Assembly (NCBI GenBank): GCA_021324595.1
Contig: JAJPIV010000098.1
Location: 1 to 37,514 of the forward strand
DNA from: Actinomycetota bacterium
Lineage (GTDB): Bacteria > Actinomycetota > Actinomycetes > Streptosporangiales > Streptosporangiaceae
Direction of reading: 5' to 3'
Length of the DNA stretch: 37,514 bases
The position numbers were made by a program, and so were the translations under genes. The notes under the pieces were generated by a model that saw only the letters and a program-made list of their open reading frames with translations, had not been told where the DNA came from and ran no database searches. Positions 7,042 to 15,444 of this stretch are shown here, one piece after another; position 1 is the first letter of the stretch, and each line of letters starts with the position of its first letter.

Positions 7042-9474
7042 GTGGCGGACCAGAGCGGCGCGGCCCGGACCCCGCCAGGCGGCATCGACGCCGTGCTGCT
7101 CGCGCCGCCTCCGGCCCTTTCGGCCGAGGACGCCCGCTCGGCCGCGCTGACCGCCTTCGGCGTCGAGGCGGCCGGCGCGCGGAGCCTGGGCAGCGAGCGG
7201 GACCAGGCGTTCCTGCTGACGGGCAGCTCCGGCGACGGCGTGGCCGTGCTCAAGGTGTCCAACCCGGCCGAGGACCCGGCGATGCTGGACGCGGAGGCCC
7301 TCGCGGCGCGGCACGCCGCCGCCTGCGACCCCGGCCTGCGCATCGCCCTCCCCCGGCGGGCCGTGGCGGGTTCCGGCCACGGCGCTGCCCGGGGCGCGGG
7401 GGCCGCGGCGGCCGGAGCCGGCGAGGGCGACATGGCGGCCTATCGCGCGCGCTGGGCCGCGAACGGCACGGGCCACTGGGTCCGGGCCTATGACGTGCTG
7501 CCCGGCCGCGCCCGGCTCGACCCGGCGGCCCTCGCCGATCCCGCGCTCATCGCCTGGGGCGAGACGACCGCGAGGCTGGGGCGGGCGCTGCGCGGCTTCG
7601 CCCACCCGCGCGCGATCCGCCGGCTGCCGTGGGACGTCCAGCACGCCCCGGCCGTGCGGCCGATGCTCGCCGCGATCGGCGACCGGTCCGCGCGGGCCGC
7701 GGTGACCGCGGTGCTCGACCGGTTCGACCAGGCCGTCGCGCCCCGCTGGCCGCTGCTGCGCGCCCAGGTGATCCACGGCGACCTCACCGCCGACAACGTG
7801 CTGGCCGACCAGGCGGGCGCGATCACCGGGATCGTCGACTTCGGCGACATGACCCACTCCGCGCTGGTCGCCGACCTGGCAGCGGTGCTCGACTCGCTGT
7901 GCGCCGGCCGGGACGGAACGGAGATGTTCCGCGTCGCCCGGCTGGTGCTCGACGGCTACCAGCGGGTCACTCCCCTGGAGCCGCTCGAGCTTGAGCTGCT
8001 CGGCGAGCTGTGGGCGGCCCGCGCGGCGGTGGGCGTCGCGTTCGGCTCGTGGCGGGCGTCGGCCGGCCTGGAGGAGCCGGCCTTCGCCGGGCGGTTCCGG
8101 CAGGCCGCGCTGGCGATGATCGACCACTTGCTCACGGCGGGCTGGGACCAGGCGGCGCGCCTCCTCGGGGGCGCCCCGGGGCGGGCCGCGCCGGGGGGCG
8201 CCGGGCTGGCGGCACGGCGCGCGGCGGCCTTCGGCCCGGCGATGGAGCCGCTCAGCTACGACGAGCCGGTCGAGGTGGCCAGCGCGCGCGGAGTGTGGAT
8301 CACCGACGCCTCGGGCCGCGCCTACCTGGACATGTACAACAACGTGCCGTGCGTGGGGCACGCGCACCCGCGGGTGACCGAGGCGGTCGCACGGCAGTGG
8401 CGGGTCCTCAACACGAACCTGCGCTACCTGCACGCCGGCGCGGTCGAGCTGGCCGAGCGCCTCGTGGCCACGTGCCCGCCCGGCCTGGACACCGTCTTGT
8501 TCGTGAACTCCGGCTCGGAGGCCAACGACCTGGCGTGGCGGCTCGCCCGCTGCCACACCGGCCACGAGGGCGCCGTGTGCACCCGGTCGGCGTACCACGG
8601 GATCACCGAGGCGACCGCCGCGTTCTCGCCCGAGGCGCTGCCCGGCGCCCCGCCGCCGCACGTCGCGACCTGGGAGCCCCCCGACGCCTACCGCGGGCTG
8701 CGCCTGGGCGCCGAGGGGTTCGCGGCGGCGCTCGCCGCGCTGGCGGCGCGCGGGATCGCCCCCGCGGCGGCGATCCTCGACGGGGTGCTGCTCAGCGATG
8801 GCGTGCTCGTCCTCGACCCCGCCTACGTGCGCGAGCTGGCGCGGCTCACCCGCGCCGCCGGCGGGCTGTGGATCGCCGACGAGGTGCAGGGCGGGCACGG
8901 GCGCACCGGCGAGGCGATGTGGTCGTTCCAGCGGTTCGGCATCGAGCCCGACATCGTGACGCTCGGCAAGCCGATGGGCAACGGCCAGCCGGTCGGCGCC
9001 GTGATCACGCGCCGGGAGATCGCCGAGCGGTTCGCCCGGCAGACGGTGTTCTTCTCCACGTTCGGCGGGAACCAGGTCTCGGTCGCCGCCGCCCACGCCG
9101 TGCTCGACGTGCTCGCCGACGAGCGCGTGCTCCCCCGGGTCCGCGACGCCGGGCGCGCCCTGCGCGACGCCGTCCGCGAGGCGACCGCCGGGCATGACCG
9201 GGTCGGCGACGTGCGCGGCGTGGGCCTGGCCAACGGCATCGAGCTCGTGACCGACCGGGCGTCCAAGTCGCCCGACCCCGCCGGGGCGGCCGCCGCGCGG
9301 GAAGGCCTGCGCCGGCGCGGGGTCCTCGTCGGCACCACCGGGCCGACCGGCAACGTCCTGAAGGTGCGCCCGCCGCTCGCGTTCACCAGCGACCTCGTCC
9401 CGGCCTTCACCCGGGCGCTGGCCGGGGCGCTGGCCGACCTGCCGCCCGCCGCGCCGGGCCGGGAGCGGCCATGA
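7042..9474 (+). CDS. Fusion of APH-type kinase and class III aminotransferase (phospho-lyase-like)
   Basis: This 810-residue chain joins two enzymes. Residues 1-380 are an aminoglycoside-phosphotransferase/choline-kinase fold, with the catalytic loop HGDLTADNV (His245, Asp247) and the metal-binding IVDFGD (Asp266). Residues 385-805 are a class III PLP aminotransferase with NSGSEANDLAWRLAR, the IADEVQGGHGRTG motif and the PLP lysine Lys643 in TLGKPMGNG. The closest known logic is the human pair hydroxylysine kinase (HYKK) and its phospho-lyase partner (PHYKPL, related to ETNPPL): phosphorylate an amino alcohol, then eliminate phosphate. I infer such a two-step breakdown here; the substrate is unknown. 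Some relatives carry a peptidase domain between the halves, which this one lacks. GTG 7042 has AGGGAGG upstream and is preferred over longer frames that run into the nitroreductase remnant. Confidence 0.85.
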   Translation: MADQSGAARTPPGGIDAVLLAPPPALSAEDARSAALTAFGVEAAGARSLGSERDQAFLLTGSSGDGVAVLKVSNPAEDPAMLDAEALAARHAAACDPGLRIALPRRAVAGSGHGAARGAGAAAAGAGEGDMAAYRARWAANGTGHWVRAYDVLPGRARLDPAALADPALIAWGETTARLGRALRGFAHPRAIRRLPWDVQHAPAVRPMLAAIGDRSARAAVTAVLDRFDQAVAPRWPLLRAQVIHGDLTADNVLADQAGAITGIVDFGDMTHSALVADLAAVLDSLCAGRDGTEMFRVARLVLDGYQRVTPLEPLELELLGELWAARAAVGVAFGSWRASAGLEEPAFAGRFRQAALAMIDHLLTAGWDQAARLLGGAPGRAAPGGAGLAARRAAAFGPAMEPLSYDEPVEVASARGVWITDASGRAYLDMYNNVPCVGHAHPRVTEAVARQWRVLNTNLRYLHAGAVELAERLVATCPPGLDTVLFVNSGSEANDLAWRLARCHTGHEGAVCTRSAYHGITEATAAFSPEALPGAPPPHVATWEPPDAYRGLRLGAEGFAAALAALAARGIAPAAAILDGVLLSDGVLVLDPAYVRELARLTRAAGGLWIADEVQGGHGRTGEAMWSFQRFGIEPDIVTLGKPMGNGQPVGAVITRREIAERFARQTVFFSTFGGNQVSVAAAHAVLDVLADERVLPRVRDAGRALRDAVREATAGHDRVGDVRGVGLANGIELVTDRASKSPDPAGAAAAREGLRRRGVLVGTTGPTGNVLKVRPPLAFTSDLVPAFTRALAGALADLPPAAPGRERP

Positions 9475-9511
9475 CGGCCCCCGCCGCCGCCCGGGCCCGG
9501 AGCGGCCCGCC

Positions 9512-10267
9512 ATGACGCCGGCGCCGGATCCCGCCGCGGCCGGCCTGGCGCCCGATCCCGCGGCCGGCCGGGTGTACGCGACCGAGCGGTCCGTGCGGAC
9601 CACCGACGTGACCCCGTCCGGCCGGCTGCGGCTCGACGCGCTCGCCCGGTACCTGCAAGAGGCCGCGGAGGATGACGTCGCGGACTCCGGCTGGGACGAG
9701 CCGGCCGGCTGGCTGCTGCGCCGCTGCGAGATCGTCCTGCGCGGCTACCCCGCCTGGGGCGAGGCGGTGCGGCTGCGCACGTTCTGCTCGGGCCTCGGCC
9801 CGCGCTGGGCGGAGCGGACCACCACGCTGTCGCGCGGGCGCGAAGACCTCATCCAGGCCCGCGCGGTGTGGGTGGCCACCGACCCGCGGACCGGTGCCCC
9901 GGCCCGCCTCAGCGAGGCCTTCCTGCGCGTGTACGGGCCGTCGGCCCGGGCGGGGCGGGTCCCGGCGCGGCTCGTTCACCCCGGTCCCGGCCCCGGCGCC
10001 CGGTCGCGCCCGTGGCCGCTGCGCGCCGCGGACTTCGACCCGGCCGGCCACGTGAACAACACCGTCCACTGGGCCGCGGCCGAGGATGAGCTGGCGCAGC
10101 TGAGCTGGCTGCCCGTGCGGGCGGAGATGGAGTACCCGCGGCAGATCCTGCCGGGAGCACGGCCGCGGCTGGTGTCCGCCGACTGCCCCGGCGGCCGCCG
10201 GCTGTGGCTGGCCGACGCCGACGGCACGCTCGGCTCCGCGGTGCTGGCCAGGCCGGCCCGGGCCTGA
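9512..10267 (+). CDS. Acyl-ACP thioesterase-like double hot-dog protein
   Basis: This 251-residue protein has two hot-dog folds in tandem, as in plant and bacterial acyl-ACP thioesterases. The first runs over about residues 20-140 (YATERSVRTTDVTPSGRLRLDALARYLQEAAEDD, in part). The second begins near residue 165 and contains DFDPAGHVNNTVHWAAAEDEL, whose Asp, Asn and His are the catalytic-type residues in this family. The substrate may be an acyl-CoA or acyl-ACP. It begins 37 nt after the kinase-aminotransferase fusion on the same strand and is probably co-transcribed with it, but the chemistry of the pair is not obviously linked. Confidence 0.82.
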   Translation: MTPAPDPAAAGLAPDPAAGRVYATERSVRTTDVTPSGRLRLDALARYLQEAAEDDVADSGWDEPAGWLLRRCEIVLRGYPAWGEAVRLRTFCSGLGPRWAERTTTLSRGREDLIQARAVWVATDPRTGAPARLSEAFLRVYGPSARAGRVPARLVHPGPGPGARSRPWPLRAADFDPAGHVNNTVHWAAAEDELAQLSWLPVRAEMEYPRQILPGARPRLVSADCPGGRRLWLADADGTLGSAVLARPARA

Positions 10268-10323
10268 CCGGCAGCCCCCGCTCAGCCCACGGCGCGCGGC
10301 CCCGGCCACGGCGCCCGCCACGA

Positions 10324-10347
10324 GCCCGGTCACCGGGCAGGTAACGT
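10324..10347 (+). promoter_or_regulatory. Palindrome and -10-like box upstream of the Nudix gene
   Basis: GCCCGGT C ACCGGGC at 10324-10338 is a perfect 15-nt palindrome with one central base. It is followed at 10342-10347 by TAACGT, a fair actinobacterial -10 hexamer, 7 nt before ATG 10355. This supports a leaderless transcript starting at that ATG, with the palindrome as a possible operator over the -35 region. No good -35 hexamer is visible. GC-rich palindromes arise often by chance in such DNA. Confidence 0.35.
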
Positions 10348-10354
10348 GACCAGC

Positions 10355-10819
10355 ATGGCGGCGGGCGAGGTGAACTGGCGGCGGGCCGGGCGGGTGCTGG
10401 TGATCGACGGCGCCGGGCGGGTGCTCCTGCTGCACGGCTACGACCCGGCGAGGCGGGACGAGCCGTACTGGTTCACGGTCGGCGGCGGCGCCAGGCCCGG
10501 CGAGAGCCTCGCCGAGGCGGCGGCGCGCGAGCTGCGGGAGGAAACGGGGATCACCGCGGCGCCGGCCGAGCTGGGCGAGCCGGTCTGGCACGAGGTCGCC
10601 GAGTTCAGCTTCGACGGCCGCCGGTTCCGGCAGGAGCAGGACTTCTTCGTGCTGCGGGTCGGATCTCCCGAGGTGGCGGCCGCGGGCATGACCGACGAGG
10701 AGGCCGCGGTCGTCGACGGCCACCGGTGGTGGACGCTGGCCGAGCTGGAGTCGGCCGCCGAGCCGTTCTACCCGGCCAGCCTCCCGGCCTTGCTGCGCGG
10801 CCTGGCCAGCGCCGGCTGA
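10355..10819 (+). CDS. Nudix hydrolase
   Basis: This 154-residue protein contains the complete Nudix box GX5EX7REUXEEXGU at residues 44-66, read as GGARPGE, seven residues, then RELREETGI. It is therefore a Mg-dependent hydrolase of nucleoside diphosphates linked to another group. A WFTVGGG strand precedes the box, and EEAAVVDGHRWWTLAEL, a typical final element, follows. The substrate cannot be assigned. An upstream in-frame GTG at 10346 would add three residues. I prefer ATG 10355, because TAACGT lies 7 nt before it and there is no ribosome-binding site for either start. Confidence 0.93.
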   Translation: MAAGEVNWRRAGRVLVIDGAGRVLLLHGYDPARRDEPYWFTVGGGARPGESLAEAAARELREETGITAAPAELGEPVWHEVAEFSFDGRRFRQEQDFFVLRVGSPEVAAAGMTDEEAAVVDGHRWWTLAELESAAEPFYPASLPALLRGLASAG

Positions 10820-10838
10820 GCGCGCCCGGTGGCCGGCG

Positions 10839-11267
10839 TCAGGCCGTGCCGAGCCGGCCCGCGGCCCGCGACCTGCCGCGGAACTCGGCCACCACCTGCT
10901 CGCCGCGCCTGACCGTGACGTCGTAGATCCCGCTCCGCCCGTAGCGGACCCGCTCCGCGGCCACGGCCTCGAGCACGTCGCCCTCCCGGGCCGGGGCTAC
11001 GAACGTGATGTCCGCGCCTGCCGCGACGGTGACCGGCCCGCGGCTGTTGCAGGCGCAGGCGAACGCGGTGTCGGCGAGCAGGAACACGTACCCGCCGTGC
11101 GCGATCCCGTGCCCGTTGAGCATCGCCCCGGTCACCGTCATCCGCACGACGGCGCCGCCGTCGCCAGCCCGCACCAGCTCGATGCCCAGGCCGCGGCTGG
11201 CCCGGTCGGCGGCGAACATCGCCTGCGCCGGGCCGCCCGGGCCGCCCGTGGCCTGGTCGGCGGTCAT
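10839..11267 (-). CDS. paaI: PaaI-type hydroxyphenylacetyl-CoA thioesterase
   Basis: This is a single hot-dog domain thioesterase of 142 residues from ATG 11267. The catalytic region reads MLNGHGIAHGGYVFLLADTAFACACNS, with the HGG turn and a following Asp on the long helix, as in PaaI. The next part, GADITFVAPAREGDVLEAVAAE, is the usual second half. PaaI removes CoA from stalled ring-hydroxylated intermediates of phenylacetate breakdown. No other paa gene is present, so this is a general housekeeping thioesterase or a scattered copy. A longer frame begins at 11312, but it would overlap the divergent hydrolase gene and its promoter region, so the shorter start is preferred. Confidence 0.9.
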   Translation of the reverse strand: MTADQATGGPGGPAQAMFAADRASRGLGIELVRAGDGGAVVRMTVTGAMLNGHGIAHGGYVFLLADTAFACACNSRGPVTVAAGADITFVAPAREGDVLEAVAAERVRYGRSGIYDVTVRRGEQVVAEFRGRSRAAGRLGTA

Positions 11268-11286
11268 GGTGGCTATCCTGCCGGGC

Positions 11287-12579
11287 ATGCCCAGCGTTGC
11301 CCAGCGCGGCACCGTGCTGACCGATCACGTCTTCGAGGTACCGCTCGACCACTCCGACCCCGGCGGGGAGCAGATCAGCGTGTTCGCCCGGGAGGTGGTG
11401 GCCACCGAGCACCGCTCGGCCGGCGCCCGCGACCTGCCCTGGCTGCTGTTCCTGCAGGGCGGGCCCGGCCGGGCGGCCCCGCGCCCGTCCGGCCGGGAGA
11501 GCTGGCTCGACCGGGCGCTGCGCGACTACCGGGTGCTGCTGCTCGACCAGCGCGGCACCGGGCGTTCCACGCCCGCCACCTGGCGGACGCTGGCCCGCCG
11601 CGGCGGGCCAGCCGAGCAGGCCCGGTACCTGACGCTGTTCCGCGCCGACTCGATCGTCGCCGACGCCGAGCTGATCAGGCGGCGCCTGGCCGGCGGGCGC
11701 CCGTGGAGCGTGCTCGGCCAGAGCTTCGGCGGCTTCTGCGCGGTCACCTACCTGTCCCAGGCCCCGGAGGGGCTCGCCGAGGTGCTCATCGCCGGGGGGC
11801 TGCCCGGCCTGGACGCCACGCCCGACGAGGTTTACCTGGCCGCCTACCCAGCGGTGGCGGCGAAGAACGCCGCGCACTACGAGCGCTACCCGCAGGACGC
11901 CGAGCTGGCCAGGCGGATCGCCCGCCACCTGGCCGGGCACGAGGTCCTCCTGCCGTCGGGGATGCCGCTGGACGTGGCCGCCTTCCAGGCGCTGGGCATC
12001 GGGCTCGGCATGGCCGACGGCAGCGACCGGCTGCACTACCTGCTGGAGTCGGCGCTGGAGGACGGCGAGATCGGCGATGACTTCCGCTACCAGGCCCAGG
12101 CCGCGCTGACCTTCGCCCGCGGCCCCCTGTACGCGGTGCTCCACGAGGCCTGCTACGCGCAGGGCGCGGCGACCCGCTGGGCGGCACAGCGGATGCGCGC
12201 CCGCTTCAGCGAGTTCGATCCCGCGGCCGCGCTGGGCGGGGACGCGCCCGTGCTGTTCACCGGCGAGATGATCTACCCGTGGATGTTCCGCGCCGACCCG
12301 GTGCTGCGCCCCCTCGCCGAGGCCGCCGGCCTTCTCGCCGAGCACGAGGGATGGCCCGCCCTGTACGACCCGGCCAGGCTCGCCGCGAACGAGGTGCCCG
12401 CGGCCGCCGTCATCTACCACGACGACATGTACGTGCCGCGGCGGTTCTCGCTGCGCACCGCCGCCGCGATCCGGGGCCTGCGCCGCTGGGTGACCAGCGA
12501 GTACGAGCATGACGGCCTGAGGGCCAGCGGCGGCGCCGTGCTCGACCGGCTGATCGGCCTGGTGCGCGGCACCGCCTAG
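11287..12579 (+). CDS. Alpha/beta hydrolase, proline iminopeptidase-like (S33 family)
   Basis: This 430-residue hydrolase shows the S33 prolyl-aminopeptidase layout: FLQGGPGRAAPRP (oxyanion HGGPG-type motif, about 56-66), LLLDQRGTGRS (85-94) and the nucleophile elbow GQSFGG with Ser146. A large cap domain follows. Near the end, AVIYHDDMYVPRRFS holds a likely catalytic Asp, and EYEHDGLRASG holds the His. The function is probably removal of N-terminal proline from peptides. TATCCT at 11274-11279, 7 nt before ATG 11287, suggests a leaderless transcript. The gene is divergent from paaI, with 19 bp between the two starts, so their promoters must overlap. Confidence 0.9.
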   Translation: MPSVAQRGTVLTDHVFEVPLDHSDPGGEQISVFAREVVATEHRSAGARDLPWLLFLQGGPGRAAPRPSGRESWLDRALRDYRVLLLDQRGTGRSTPATWRTLARRGGPAEQARYLTLFRADSIVADAELIRRRLAGGRPWSVLGQSFGGFCAVTYLSQAPEGLAEVLIAGGLPGLDATPDEVYLAAYPAVAAKNAAHYERYPQDAELARRIARHLAGHEVLLPSGMPLDVAAFQALGIGLGMADGSDRLHYLLESALEDGEIGDDFRYQAQAALTFARGPLYAVLHEACYAQGAATRWAAQRMRARFSEFDPAAALGGDAPVLFTGEMIYPWMFRADPVLRPLAEAAGLLAEHEGWPALYDPARLAANEVPAAAVIYHDDMYVPRRFSLRTAAAIRGLRRWVTSEYEHDGLRASGGAVLDRLIGLVRGTA

Positions 12580-12718
12580 CGCGCCCGCGCCGTGGCCGCG
12601 GAGCCATTCCTGCCTCCTCGCCGCCTTCTCGCCTCCTCCGGCGCCGCGCGACGCGCCTTCGCCGCCAGCCTGCCATTGCCGCCCGCCCGGCCGCGGTCAT
12701 GGTCTATGGTGCTCGGGA

Positions 12719-12738
12719 CAGGCCGGTTCCCCGGCCTG
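12719..12738 (+). promoter_or_regulatory. Hairpin in the leader of the secreted-protein gene
   Basis: CAGGCCGG and CCGGCCTG form a perfect 8-bp stem with a TTCC loop, ending 25 nt before ATG 12764. It sits between a possible -10 (TATGGT just upstream) and the GGGGGG ribosome-binding site. It could stabilise the 5' end of the mRNA or bind a dimeric repressor as DNA. There is no further evidence for either role. Confidence 0.35.
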
Positions 12739-12763
12739 ACGACGACAGCACGGGGGGATCAGC

Positions 12764-13243
12764 ATGAGGGCTTTCACGCGCGCCTGGGCCGGGCTGGCCA
12801 TTGCCGTGGCGCTGTCCGGATCGGTGGCGGCGGGCGCCAGCGCGGCCCCGGCCACGGCGGGCCGCCCTGTGGCGGCGGGCCATCCGGCCGCGGCCGCGCA
12901 TGGCTTCACGTTCATCTACACCTGCGGCGGCAGGGCATTCCTGGCACCGCGCGCCTACGTCATCGCATGCGCGGACGCGAACGACGTGCTGGTGTTCATG
13001 CACTGGCAGGCATGGGGATTCGCGACCGCCTTCGGCCATGGCTGGGAGGCGATCAACAACTGCGCCCCGACCTGCGCGCGCGGCCATTTCATCCGTTACC
13101 CGGTCACCGTGGTGCTCTGGGGCCGCAACCGCGGATTGCGCCCCAGGTACTTCACCAGGATGACCATCATCTACACCGGGCGCCGGCCGCGGCGCTTCCC
13201 GGTCACCCGCACCCTGCGCCTGGGCAGGCACGGCCCGTCCTAG
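12764..13243 (+). CDS. Small secreted protein of unknown function
   Basis: The 159-residue protein starts with a clear Sec signal peptide: MRAF with Arg residues, a hydrophobic stretch from WAGLAIAVALSGSVAAG, and a probable AxA cut near residue 28 (ASA-AP). After an Ala/Gly/Pro linker, the mature domain contains four cysteines: TCGGRAF, VIACADAND, NNCAPTCARG. Two disulfides are therefore likely. The rest is rich in aromatic residues and Arg (VVLWGRNRG, RMTIIYTGRRPRRFPVTRTL), suggesting a compact beta-rich extracellular domain. The family is not recognised. ATG 12764 is preceded by a GGGGGG box. The secreted protein at 22200 has a similar size and general plan but no obvious sequence identity. 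Confidence 0.75.
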   Translation: MRAFTRAWAGLAIAVALSGSVAAGASAAPATAGRPVAAGHPAAAAHGFTFIYTCGGRAFLAPRAYVIACADANDVLVFMHWQAWGFATAFGHGWEAINNCAPTCARGHFIRYPVTVVLWGRNRGLRPRYFTRMTIIYTGRRPRRFPVTRTLRLGRHGPS

Positions 13244-13363
13244 GCCGCAGCGATCGCACGGGCGGCGGACAGGCTCACCTGCCCGGTCGCCGGGGCGCCC
13301 CCGCGCCGCGGGCCGCCCGCCCGGGGCGGTTGCGGCTCCCCCCGGCCGGGCCCGCGGCCGTGA

Positions 13364-13395
13364 TACTTAGCCTCGCTACTTAGCTCTGCTAAATT
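13364..13395 (+). promoter_or_regulatory. Promoter with repeated operator-like boxes before the MFS gene
   Basis: TACTTAGC occurs twice, at 13364-13371 and 13377-13384. Each copy starts an inverted repeat of the form TTAGC-NNN-GCTAA: TTAGC CTC GCTAC is imperfect and TTAGC TCT GCTAA is perfect. The second repeat overlaps TAAATT (13390-13395), a -10-like box 7 nt before the GTG start, with a weak -35 (TTAGCC) 17 nt upstream of it. A dimeric repressor (MarR or TetR type) binding side by side would block the promoter. The short AT-rich stretch is unlike its surroundings. The regulator is not encoded next to it. Confidence 0.55.
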
Positions 13396-13402
13396 CTGTG
13401 GC

Positions 13403-15238
13403 GTGGGCGAGCCGGCGGCACAGCGGGAGGGCAGCGCCGGCCCGGCCGCGCCGGGCGGGGCGCGGCCGGCCCGGCCGGGCGACCGGTACAAGTGGGTCGC
13501 GCTGTCCAACACGACCCTCAGCATGACCATGGCCACGATCGACGGGTCGATCGTGATCATCTCGATGCCCGCGATCTTCCGCGGGATACGCCTCGATCCG
13601 ACCGCGCCGGGCAACATCGGCTACCTGCTCTGGATGATCATCGGGTACCTGCTGGTCACCGCGGTGCTCGTGGTCACCCTGGGCCGCCTCGGCGACATGT
13701 TCGGCCGCGTGCGGATCTACAACCTCGGCTTCGTCGTGTTCACGCTCGCCTCGGTCGCGCTCTCCCTCGACCCGCTGACCGGCGGCCCGGGCGCGCTCTG
13801 GCTGATCCTGTGGCGGATGGCGCAGGCCTGCGGCGGCGCGATGCTGATGGCGAACTCGGCCGCGATCCTCACCGACGCGTTCCCCGCCCGCCAGCGGGGC
13901 ATGGCGCTGGGCATCAACCAGATCTGCGGGATCTCCGGTCAGTTCGTCGGCCTGATGCTCGGCGGGGTGCTCGCGGCCTGGGACTGGCGCGCGGTGTTCT
14001 GGGTGAACGTGCCGATCGGGGTGTTCGGCACGGCCTGGTCGTACCGCAAGCTGCGGGAGATCGGCCCGGCGCGGCGGGCGCGGGTGGACTGGTGGGGGAA
14101 CCTGACGTTCGCGGCGGGCGCGGGCCTGCTGCTGGTCGCGATCACCTTCGGCATCCGGCCCTACGGCCAGCATCCCACCGGCTGGTCCAGCCCCCGGGTG
14201 ATCGCCGGGCTGGCTGCCGGGGTGGCCCTGCTCGCCGTGTTCTGCCTGATCGAGACCCGGGTCGCCGAGCCGATGTTCCGGCTCGGACTGTTCCGCATCC
14301 GCGCGTTCGCCGCCGGGAACGCGGCGAGCCTCATGGGCTCGATCGCCCGGGGGGGCCTGCAGTTCATGCTGATCGTCTGGCTGCAGGGGATCTGGCTCCC
14401 GATGCACGGCTACGACTTCGCCCAGACCCCGCTGCGGGCTGGCATTTACATGCTGCCGCTCACCGCGGGCTTCCTGATCGCCGGCCCGGTCTCCGGCTAC
14501 CTGTCCGACCGGTACGGGCCCCGGCCGTTCGCGACCGCGGGGCTGCTGGTCGCCGCGGCCGCGTTCGCCGGCCTGCTGCTGCTGCCCGTGGACTTCCCCT
14601 ACTGGCTGTTCGCCCTCGTCATCCTGGGCAACGGCCTGGGATCCGGGCTGTTCGCCTCCCCGAACACCTCGGCGATCATGAGCAGCGTCCCCGCCCGGCA
14701 CCGGGGCGTGGCCTCGGGCATGCGCTCGACGTTCCAGAACTCCGGCATGTCCCTGTCGATCGGGATCTTCTTCTCGCTGATGATCGCCGGGCTGGCCAGC
14801 GACCTGCCGCGGGCGCTCGGCGCCGGGCTGCGCGCCCACGGCGTTCCGGCCGGCCTGGCCGCCCGGATCGCGCACCTGCCGCCGGTGAGCACCCTGTTCG
14901 CCTCGTTCCTCGGCGACAACCCGATCGGCAGCCTGCTGCGCTCCTCCGGTGAGCTGGCCCGCCTGCCCCGGGCCGATGTCGCAGCGCTGACCAGCAGGCG
15001 GTACTTCCCGCACCTGATCTCCGGCCCGTTCCACCACGGCCTGGCCGTGGTGTTCGGGGTCGCCATCGGGATGTCACTGGCCGGCGCGCTCGCGTCGCTG
15101 CTGCGCGGGGGGCAGTTCTACTACGACTCCCCCGACGCCGGCGCCGGGATCCTCCCGGCCCGGGCCGGCGCGGCTACAATGGGCCCGTGCCCAGGTACGA
15201 GTACCGCTGCCGCGCCTGCGGAGACACCTTCGAGCTGA
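13403..15238 (+). CDS. MFS drug/H+ antiporter, DHA2 (EmrB/QacA) family
   Basis: This 611-residue inner-membrane exporter has the size and about 14 membrane segments of the DHA2 family. Visible landmarks are the first segment with SMTMATIDGSIVIISMPAI, motif A as LGRLGDMFGRVRIYNLG, a long central loop-plus-segment region from DWRAVFWVNVPIGVFG, and a repeated motif A in GYLSDRYGPRPFAT. Such proteins export drugs, dyes or own metabolites using the proton gradient; the substrate is unknown. GTG 13403 is probably leaderless. The C-terminal 17 residues are read across the start of the fmdB-like gene, so the two genes overlap by 52 nt in different frames. This is long for an operon overlap, but both frames look real up to their ends. 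Confidence 0.9.
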   Translation: MGEPAAQREGSAGPAAPGGARPARPGDRYKWVALSNTTLSMTMATIDGSIVIISMPAIFRGIRLDPTAPGNIGYLLWMIIGYLLVTAVLVVTLGRLGDMFGRVRIYNLGFVVFTLASVALSLDPLTGGPGALWLILWRMAQACGGAMLMANSAAILTDAFPARQRGMALGINQICGISGQFVGLMLGGVLAAWDWRAVFWVNVPIGVFGTAWSYRKLREIGPARRARVDWWGNLTFAAGAGLLLVAITFGIRPYGQHPTGWSSPRVIAGLAAGVALLAVFCLIETRVAEPMFRLGLFRIRAFAAGNAASLMGSIARGGLQFMLIVWLQGIWLPMHGYDFAQTPLRAGIYMLPLTAGFLIAGPVSGYLSDRYGPRPFATAGLLVAAAAFAGLLLLPVDFPYWLFALVILGNGLGSGLFASPNTSAIMSSVPARHRGVASGMRSTFQNSGMSLSIGIFFSLMIAGLASDLPRALGAGLRAHGVPAGLAARIAHLPPVSTLFASFLGDNPIGSLLRSSGELARLPRADVAALTSRRYFPHLISGPFHHGLAVVFGVAIGMSLAGALASLLRGGQFYYDSPDAGAGILPARAGAATMGPCPGTSTAAAPAETPSS

Positions 15239-15399
15239 CCCGGCCGATGACCGAGTCATCTGCCCCGTGCGCCTGCCCGCAAGGTCACGACGACACGGTC
15301 CGGCTGCTGTCCGCCGTGGCCGTCGGCGGGAGAGCCGCCTCCTCGGCGCCGGACTCCGCCGGCGGGTGCTGCGGCGGCGCCTGCGGGTGCGGCGGCTGA
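15187..15399 (+). CDS. FmdB-family zinc-ribbon protein
   Basis: This 70-residue protein begins MPRYEYRCRACGDTFE, the standard FmdB start with a CxxC knuckle. The second metal pair is carried by CAC at 28-30, which is unusually spaced (the family normally has CPxC). The C-terminus is a Gly/Cys tail (CCGGACGCGG) also common in FmdB proteins. These proteins are small putative regulators of unknown role. GTG 15187 is inside the MFS gene, overlapping it by 52 nt. Confidence 0.85.
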   Translation: MPRYEYRCRACGDTFELTRPMTESSAPCACPQGHDDTVRLLSAVAVGGRAASSAPDSAGGCCGGACGCGG

Positions 15400-15430
15400 G
15401 CCCGCGGGCCTGGCTCGTCCTGCCGCGGGC
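15400..15430. terminator. Possible bidirectional terminator between fmdB-like gene and oxidoreductase
   Basis: GCCCGCGG at 15400-15407 pairs perfectly with CCGCGGGC at 15423-15430 across a 15-nt loop, between two convergent genes 45 nt apart. There is no T-run on either side. Many actinobacterial terminators lack one, so the call stays tentative. Confidence 0.35.
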
Positions 15431-15444
15431 GGCCCGCCGGGCGG

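Noticed and set aside
7012-9603. Minus-strand frame of 863 codons opposite the kinase-aminotransferase fusion
   Set aside because: Shadow frame: motif-rich coding lies on the other strand.
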